Shown piece after piece: positions 7,517-11,724 of a DNA stretch of 11,724 nucleotides. A program made the position numbers and the translations under genes. Origin of the DNA: CAZEMR01 sp964513465 (GTDB taxonomy: Bacteria > Bacteroidota > Ignavibacteria > Kapaibacteriales > UBA2268); NCBI GenBank assembly GCA_964513465.1, contig CAZEMR010000087.1, positions 1 through 11,724 on the forward strand, read 5' to 3'. Below the pieces are notes generated by a model. That model was not told the DNA's origin. It ran no database searches and saw only the letters and a program-made list of their open reading frames with translations. Each line of letters starts with the position of its first letter. Positions within the stretch are counted from its first letter, which is position 1.

Positions 7517-8677
7517 ATGTCCATCAATCGCAATCTCACCGAAGAACAAGTGTTGCTGCGGGATACGGTCCGCAAATTTGCCGAAGATCAAATCCGCCCC
7601 GTCGCCCGCGAAATCGACGAAAAGGAGGAATTCAGCTACGAAATCACCCGCGAAATGGCCGAGATGGGATTCCTCGGCGCTTTTCTTCCGGATAAATACG
7701 GAGGCTGCGGCCTTGATTACGTCTCATATATAATTCTCGTCGAGGAACTTGCCCGCGTAGACAGCTCGCAGTCCGCAACGGTCGCTGCTCATAATTCGCT
7801 CGGAGTAGGGCCGATCTATTATTTCGGCAATGACGAGCAAAAAGAAAAATACCTGCCCCAGCTCGCCGCCGGAAAGCTCTGGGGATTCGGACTCACCGAA
7901 CCTGACGCCGGATCCGACGCCGGCAATACCAAAACCACAGCCGAAGAAGACGGAGACCACTTTATCCTGAATGGCGCAAAAATATTTATTACAAATGCCT
8001 CGACCGATGTAACTATTGGCTCGACTATTCTCGCAGTCACCGGCGAAAAGTCTAACGGCCGCAAGGAATGTACCTGTTTTTTGGTCGAAAACGACACCCC
8101 CGGCTATACCGCAAAAAAGATGGAGGACAAAATGATGTGGCGATCCTCCAACACCAGCGAAATATATATGGAGGACTGCCGCGTGCATAAAAGCCAGATA
8201 CTCGGCAAACGCGGCGACGGATACCGCCAGATGCTCTCGACGCTCGATAACGGCCGGCTATCGATCGCGGCGATAGGTCTGGGGCTTGCCCAGGGCGCCC
8301 GCGATTATGCACTGAAATATGCCAAAGAGCGCAAGACATTCGGCAAGGCAATATCAAACCACCAGGCGATTGCTTACAAGCTGGCGGATACGGACATGTA
8401 CACCGATCTGGCGCGCACTTATTTATACGACGTCTGCCGTATGCTCGACCGCAACGAGAAAATCACCCGCGAGGGCGCAATTGCAAAGCTGTTCTGTTCG
8501 GAGGTTTCGCATATGGCGGCCAACCACTGCGTGCAGATTCTCGGCGGTTACGGGCTGATGAAGGAATACGACGCAGAGCGATACTATCGCGACCAGAAGG
8601 TACTCGAAATCGGCGAGGGTACATCGGAAATCCAGCGGCTTGTGATCTCGCGCGAAATCGGATGTTATGATGTTTGA
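7517..8677 (+). CDS. Acyl-CoA dehydrogenase (second paralogue)
   Basis: This is a 386-residue acyl-CoA dehydrogenase of full family length: an FAD-dependent alpha,beta-desaturase of acyl-CoA that donates to electron-transfer flavoprotein. It shows the N-terminal LTEEQVLLRDTVRKFAED helix, PDKYGGCGLDY at ~58-68, flavin-contact motif GFGLTEPDAGSDAG at ~123-136, KYAKERKTFGKAISNHQ, ILGGYGLMKEYDAERYYRD and terminal IGEGTSEIQR. E367 in GEGT occupies the SCAD-type catalytic-base position. Compared with the minus-strand paralogue it has GEGT instead of YEGT and more cysteines (for example KECTCF near residues 178-183), so its acyl preference probably differs. A branched substrate such as isobutyryl- or 2-methylbutyryl-CoA is a reasonable guess but cannot be read from the sequence. 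AAGGAG fixes the start. It is followed by a small membrane-protein gene and then a terminator, making a likely two-gene transcript. Confidence 0.93.
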   Translation: MSINRNLTEEQVLLRDTVRKFAEDQIRPVAREIDEKEEFSYEITREMAEMGFLGAFLPDKYGGCGLDYVSYIILVEELARVDSSQSATVAAHNSLGVGPIYYFGNDEQKEKYLPQLAAGKLWGFGLTEPDAGSDAGNTKTTAEEDGDHFILNGAKIFITNASTDVTIGSTILAVTGEKSNGRKECTCFLVENDTPGYTAKKMEDKMMWRSSNTSEIYMEDCRVHKSQILGKRGDGYRQMLSTLDNGRLSIAAIGLGLAQGARDYALKYAKERKTFGKAISNHQAIAYKLADTDMYTDLARTYLYDVCRMLDRNEKITREGAIAKLFCSEVSHMAANHCVQILGGYGLMKEYDAERYYRDQKVLEIGEGTSEIQRLVISREIGCYDV

Positions 8678-8690
8678 CCGATTATTATTA

Positions 8691-8715
8691 TTTTTGAAAA
8701 AATTATTTTCAAAAA
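8691..8715. repeat. AT-rich inverted repeat between two plus-strand genes
   Basis: TTTTTGAAAA (8691-8700) and TTTTCAAAAA (8706-8715) are perfect 10-base inverted arms around a 5-base loop, 13 bases after the acyl-CoA dehydrogenase stop and 10 bases before the next ATG. No T-run follows and only one G:C pair is present, so it is a poor terminator. It could be an operator, an mRNA processing or stability element, or a chance product of the AT-rich spacer. Confidence 0.4.
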
Positions 8716-8725
8716 GGGATTCAAA

Positions 8726-8980
8726 ATGGCTGAAATGAATTTCATAGGCCCGCTCAAACTGCGCTCGGCAAGCGAAAAAGCAATCATGGCGATATTCGGC
8801 GTGCTGCTTCTTATATTATATATATTATTTTTTGCCTCTTTATTTTCCCGCGGAATTGATTCGATCACAGTCAAACTCTTCATCGTCGATGCGGTGATGA
8901 CCGCAATTATGGTCGTATCTATCCGGAAAGATATTAAGCGACAAAAGCAGGCCGAAGAAGAATCGGCCGGCACGGACTAA
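8726..8980 (+). CDS. Small two-helix membrane protein of unknown function
   Basis: This 84-residue protein starts at the ATG at 8726, 48 bases after the acyl-CoA dehydrogenase stop. The ribosome site is weak (GGGAT, 8716-8720). Two hydrophobic helices are visible, about residues 20-41 (IMAIFGVLLLILYILFFASLF) and 49-65 (VKLFIVDAVMTAIMVVSI), joined by a short SRGIDSIT loop. They are flanked by a basic juxtamembrane stretch (RKDIKRQKQ) and an acidic C-terminus. The positive charges near both cytoplasmic ends predict a hairpin with both termini inside. I recognise no family. The strong terminator directly after the stop and the same-strand spacing suggest co-transcription with the upstream gene, but no functional link is evident. 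Confidence 0.7.
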   Translation: MAEMNFIGPLKLRSASEKAIMAIFGVLLLILYILFFASLFSRGIDSITVKLFIVDAVMTAIMVVSIRKDIKRQKQAEEESAGTD

Positions 8981-8986
8981 AGTGAG

Positions 8987-9013
8987 AGGCGTCCACCTGT
9001 GGGCGCCTTTTTT
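8987..9013 (+). terminator. Rho-independent terminator after the small membrane-protein gene
   Basis: AGGCGTCCAC (8987-8996) pairs with GTGGGCGCCT (8999-9008) with one G-T wobble, and a T6 run follows at 9008-9013. It starts 7 bases after the stop codon at 8980. Read on the minus strand the hairpin gains a C-A mismatch and has no T-run, so it should act mainly on plus-strand transcripts. The T-run touches the last codon of the convergent outer-membrane gene. Confidence 0.85.
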
Positions 9014-9896
9014 ATTCAGCGAGCGAGGGCTGCCAGACCAGATTGATCGCAAACGATGTCCGGATGTCCATACTTTCGAATTCGGAATGCTCATAGAGCG
9101 GAATATCGAAGCTCGCCGAAATGCTGAACTCGTGGCGCCGTACGCCAAGCTGGGGCGATATATATATATACCGGCCGCGCGATTCGACCCAACGGAGCTC
9201 CGCTGCGGCGAACATATCACGCCAGAATTCCTTCGTCGCAAATAGCGAATTGCGATATACATTGATCGGATTGACCAGGCCGGAGTCGGTGCTCTCGAAA
9301 TTGAAATCCGCCCGGCTTATTAAAAATAAATGCACGCCGCCGTCGAATTTCCGGTGCAGAAACGAATGCAGAATCCCGCCGTAATAAGAGGAAAATACGC
9401 CAAGATCATAGCCGAATGTGTATTCGTTCTCAACGCCGGACTGACCGATTGGCAGCTTTGCGCCAAGGCCCGCCGTCCATTCTATTCCGTATTCCCGCGA
9501 GCTGAGAATATTATATTTCCCGGAAACTCCTACATGCGAAAATCCCTCCCCGCTGTATGCGCCAAGTCCGTAATCGCCACGCTCGGTAAACCAGCCGGCT
9601 TCGCCCTCGATTGTCAATTTACCAGAAATTCCATATGCCGCACTGAATCCGACGAATTTAGCGTAATAGCTCATTTCATAAGGCTCTGCGATCTCGGTTT
9701 CGCGGTATTTGGCGGCCCCGTCGATAAATCGATAATACCCCGCCAGCCGTAGCTTCCCACGGCCAAGCACTCCCGCGTCCGGCGTGCCGCCGATCATCGC
9801 CGAGGCGCTGGCGGCTGAGGCCTGCATGCAATCGCACTGTGCGCGCATTTCGCCATAAGTCAATATAATTATAGCCATTACAAATAAATATTTCAT
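9012..9896 (-). CDS. Outer-membrane beta-barrel protein (putative porin/transporter)
   Basis: This is a 294-residue exported protein. Residues 1-19 form a signal peptide (MKYLFVMAIIILTYGEMRA) with predicted cleavage before QCDC, so the mature protein starts with a C-x-C pair. MRAQ-C is not a proper lipobox, so I do not call it a lipoprotein. The rest alternates polar and aromatic/hydrophobic residues in strand-sized pieces with Gly- and Tyr-rich turns (for example KLRLAGYYRF, KFVGFSAAYGISGKLTIEGEAGWF, FSISASFDIPL, TSFAINLVWQP), as expected of a 10-14-stranded barrel; it resembles the loosely defined bacterial 'transporter'/Phenol_MetA_deg barrel proteins. Its ATG overlaps the ABC ATPase stop as ATGA, implying translational coupling and a shared transport role. 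The cargo is unknown. A (TA)6-like run lies in its coding sequence at 9158-9170. Confidence 0.75.
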   Translation of the reverse strand: MKYLFVMAIIILTYGEMRAQCDCMQASAASASAMIGGTPDAGVLGRGKLRLAGYYRFIDGAAKYRETEIAEPYEMSYYAKFVGFSAAYGISGKLTIEGEAGWFTERGDYGLGAYSGEGFSHVGVSGKYNILSSREYGIEWTAGLGAKLPIGQSGVENEYTFGYDLGVFSSYYGGILHSFLHRKFDGGVHLFLISRADFNFESTDSGLVNPINVYRNSLFATKEFWRDMFAAAELRWVESRGRYIYISPQLGVRRHEFSISASFDIPLYEHSEFESMDIRTSFAINLVWQPSLAE

Positions 9897-10981
9897 GTTC
9901 TTTCGCCTTCTTTATTAAATATTTTCACTTCTTTGGGATCTGGCCGGAATGCATACCTCTCGCCGGCATTGGCCATCAGATTGCGATCTGTGCGGCAGCA
10001 TTTCAGCTCGCCCTGCGTCCGGAAATAAAGCAACACTTCGTGACCGAGATATTCCACATTTGTCAGATCGGCCTCGAAGCCCTCACCCACACTGGTCTTT
10101 GCGGGGAATATATTTTCCGGGCGGATACCGGCGGTTACCGTCTGCCCCGGCTTCGGCAAATCATTGAGGAATGCGGACTCATCGATCTTGAATCGCGCGG
10201 GACCGCCATCCTCTATGAATATTATACCATTATCCCGCTCGATTTTCCCTTCGAAAAAATTCATCTGAGGGCTGCCGATAAATCCCGCCACAAATAGATT
10301 CGCCGGTTCGTTATATAATTCCGCGGGCGGGGCGATCTGCTGAACCACGCCGTCGCGCAGCACAACAATCCGCTCGCCCATGGTCATCGCCTCGGTCTGG
10401 TCGTGAGTCACATATATCGCAGTCGAGCCAACCTCCTTCTGAAGGTACAATATCTCTGTACGCATCTGTACCCGGAGCCGGGCATCCAGATTTGAGAGCG
10501 GCTCGTCGAACAAAAACACACGGGGCTTTCGTACAATGGCCCGGCCCAAGGCAACGCGCTGGCGCTGGCCTCCGGATAGCTGCTTGGGCTTATGGTCGAG
10601 CCGGTCGTCCAGCCCAAGCATCCCGGCAATCTCGCGGACGCGGCTGTCGATCAGCTTTTTAGCCATTTTGTGAATTTTGAGCGGGAATTCGATATTCTGC
10701 CGCACGGTCATATGCGGATAAAGCGCATAGTTCTGGAAAACCATCCCGACGTCGCGGTCGCGCGGACGTTCTTCGTTCATGCGCCTATCATCGAAATACA
10801 GGTCGCCCCCGGTGATATCCTCGAGTCCTGCGATCATACGCAGCAAAGTGGATTTCCCGCAGCCGGATGGCCCCACCAGCACGAGGAATTCGCCGCTTTC
10901 GACTTCGAAATCCGCGCTATCGACGGCACGGGTACCGTCCGGAAATACTTTTGATATTTTATTTAAAATTACTTTTGTCAT
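9893..10981 (-). CDS. ugpC: ABC transporter ATP-binding protein, MalK/UgpC family
   Basis: This 362-residue ATPase of the CUT1 importer class powers uptake of sugars, polyols or glycerol-3-phosphate in characterised relatives. Visible motifs are Walker A GPSGCGKST (37-45), Q-loop Q83 in VFQNYALYPHMTV, signature LSGGQRQR (135-142), Walker B VFLFDEP with E160, D-loop SNLDA and H-loop H193 in VTHDQTEAMT. The ~120-residue C-terminal part (from about 240, FIGSPQMNFFEGKI, GIRPENI) is the MalK-type TOBE/regulatory domain, as the family length requires. All catalytic residues are intact. No permease or substrate-binding gene is in the window, so it is an orphan ATPase here and may serve transporters encoded elsewhere, as MsmK does. 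The symbol is a family label; the substrate is not known. The ATG at 10981 has no clear Shine-Dalgarno. The stop overlaps the next gene by four bases. Confidence 0.93.
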   Translation of the reverse strand: MTKVILNKISKVFPDGTRAVDSADFEVESGEFLVLVGPSGCGKSTLLRMIAGLEDITGGDLYFDDRRMNEERPRDRDVGMVFQNYALYPHMTVRQNIEFPLKIHKMAKKLIDSRVREIAGMLGLDDRLDHKPKQLSGGQRQRVALGRAIVRKPRVFLFDEPLSNLDARLRVQMRTEILYLQKEVGSTAIYVTHDQTEAMTMGERIVVLRDGVVQQIAPPAELYNEPANLFVAGFIGSPQMNFFEGKIERDNGIIFIEDGGPARFKIDESAFLNDLPKPGQTVTAGIRPENIFPAKTSVGEGFEADLTNVEYLGHEVLLYFRTQGELKCCRTDRNLMANAGERYAFRPDPKEVKIFNKEGERT

Positions 10982-11138
10982 TACTAATTCGGATCATTGA
11001 TTTTATTAAGTTGCAAAAAATCATTAATTTGAAAAATCGATTCCATCCGCCGAATTGCTTTTTCACAGGATTTTCATATATTTGAGTTTATTTCGTCTGA
11101 TCGATTTGAATTAACATATTTTGATATATATACATCAC
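10982..11138. promoter_or_regulatory. Divergent intergenic region between the ABC ATPase and lipoprotein genes
   Basis: These 157 AT-rich bases hold start signals for both directions and no gene. The plus-strand side has a good Bacteroidota-type promoter (11055-11084). I find no equally good minus-strand -33/-7 pair before the ABC ATPase gene. Confidence 0.5.
11055..11084 (+). promoter_or_regulatory. Bacteroidota-type -33/-7 promoter for the lipoprotein gene
   Basis: TTG at 11055-11057 is followed after 19 bases by TATATTTG at 11077-11084, an exact match to the TAnnTTTG -7 box at the accepted 19-21-base spacing. Transcription would begin near 11090 and leave a leader of about 48 bases before the ATG at 11139. 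Confidence 0.55.
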
Positions 11139-11724
11139 ATGAACAACAATTATATAAATAAAATTTATTTATTGCTAATTATTCCTTGCATTATTTTCAT
11201 GCAAAGCTGCGGCGATGAGAATAACCCCGTCAATTCCGGGCCGCCCTTCATCGAATCCATCAGCAAGGCGACGACTTTCGTCGGCGATACGATTACCGTT
11301 TTCGGGGCGAATCTGGGCGCCCGGTCGGACAGCAGCTATGTCCTGATCGACACACTGCGCTTCAGCTCGCATGATTGCCTGAAATGGACGGCCGCGGTGG
11401 TCGCGCTCGAAGTGCCTATCGGCGCCAGCTCGGGGACATTCGCAATCGTTACCGATGGAGTGATGAGCAATAAACTGCAGATTTCCGTCGCACCGCTGCC
11501 GCCATACGAAACCGTGCAGGTATCAGCAGGCAGCTTTATGATGGGCTCGGCGACCGGGCTGGCGGACGAATCGCCCGTGCATGAAGTCACGCTTACGCGC
11601 GGCCTCGAGGTCGCCGCCACCGAGGTGACGCTCCAGCTCTGGAACTCCGTAATGCACGATATGCCAAAGGAAATGACGGCTAAAAATCTTCCCGTGGCCG
11701 GCATCGAATGGGCGGAAGCCGTGC
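11139..11724 (+). CDS. Lipoprotein with IPT/TIG-like and SUMF1/FGE-like domains (5' part only)
   Basis: An open frame of 195 codons runs from the ATG at 11139 off the right edge. Residues 1-23 are a lipoprotein signal peptide (hydrophobic YLLLIIPCIIFM, then QSC) with the lipid-anchored cysteine at C24; the next residues, GDEN, are acidic, as in Bacteroidota surface-lipoprotein export signals. Residues ~36-117 (PPFIESISKATTFVGDTITV, then FGANLG and the VPIGASSGTFAIVT stretch) look like an IPT/TIG immunoglobulin-like domain. From ~127 a formylglycine-generating-enzyme/SUMF1 domain begins: VSAGSFMMGS, DESPVHEV, TEVTLQLWNSVM, NLPVAGIEWAEAV. The part that would carry the catalytic cysteines is beyond the window, so enzyme activity cannot be judged. 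Related SUMF1-fold lipoproteins include the T9SS/gliding proteins GldK and GldJ, but those lack this TIG domain. The leader is TA-rich without Shine-Dalgarno. Confidence 0.85.
   Translation, partial: MNNNYINKIYLLLIIPCIIFMQSCGDENNPVNSGPPFIESISKATTFVGDTITVFGANLGARSDSSYVLIDTLRFSSHDCLKWTAAVVALEVPIGASSGTFAIVTDGVMSNKLQISVAPLPPYETVQVSAGSFMMGSATGLADESPVHEVTLTRGLEVAATEVTLQLWNSVMHDMPKEMTAKNLPVAGIEWAEAV

Noticed and set aside
6602..7591. 329-codon minus-strand frame across the acyl-CoA dehydrogenase start and the divergent spacer
   Set aside because: It overlaps the real dehydrogenase in another frame, gives an Arg-rich low-complexity product, and crosses the divergent promoter region.
9893..9896. Frameshift splitting one ATPase-barrel gene
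   Set aside because: The ATPase has its full family length with a normal C-terminal domain, and the next protein begins with its own signal peptide, so the ATGA overlap is a genuine gene junction.

Overview
The window looks like chromosomal DNA from a bacterium of the Bacteroidota/Ignavibacteriota/Kapabacteria (FCB) lineage. Three things support this. A large secreted protein ends in the IYPNPASE motif of type IX secretion (T9SS) sorting domains. At least one promoter matches the Bacteroidota -33 TTTG / -7 TAnnTTTG pattern. The spacers are very AT-rich beside moderately GC-rich genes, and start codons with a clear Shine-Dalgarno sequence are mixed with starts that have none. Nothing in the sequence fixes the genus, and I see no tRNA, rRNA, CRISPR array or insertion sequence.

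Left part (1-7263, all on the minus strand): a five-gene directon. In transcription order it has a short-chain acyl-CoA dehydrogenase (7263-6124), the fused B12-dependent isobutyryl-CoA mutase IcmF (6062-2805), a 119-residue orphan protein (2798-2439), a DUF6125-like cysteine-rich protein (2420-1899), and a T9SS cargo protein built from a ~29-residue repeat (1849 to beyond the left edge). Gaps within it are 61, 6, 18 and 49 bases. The first two genes make metabolic sense together: IcmF interconverts isobutyryl-CoA and n-butyryl-CoA, and a butyryl-CoA dehydrogenase-type enzyme takes the straight-chain product into beta-oxidation. F591 and Q734 of the mutase match the isobutyryl type, not methylmalonyl-CoA mutase.

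Middle (7264-9013): a 253-bp divergent region separates this directon from a second acyl-CoA dehydrogenase on the plus strand (7517-8677). That gene is followed by a small two-helix membrane protein (8726-8980) and a strong rho-independent terminator (8987-9013). Two acyl-CoA dehydrogenases thus flank one shared control region, which suggests a co-regulated short/branched-chain acyl-CoA module.

Right part (9012-11724): on the minus strand a MalK/UgpC-type ABC ATPase (10981-9893) overlaps by ATGA the start of an outer-membrane beta-barrel protein (9896-9012). No permease or binding protein is visible. Divergent from this pair, across a 157-bp spacer with a good Bacteroidota-type promoter, a plus-strand lipoprotein starts at 11139. 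It carries an IPT/TIG-like domain and the beginning of a formylglycine-generating-enzyme (SUMF1-like) domain, and runs off the right edge.

No gene-free stretch exceeds 300 bases; the largest are 7264-7516 and 10982-11138.
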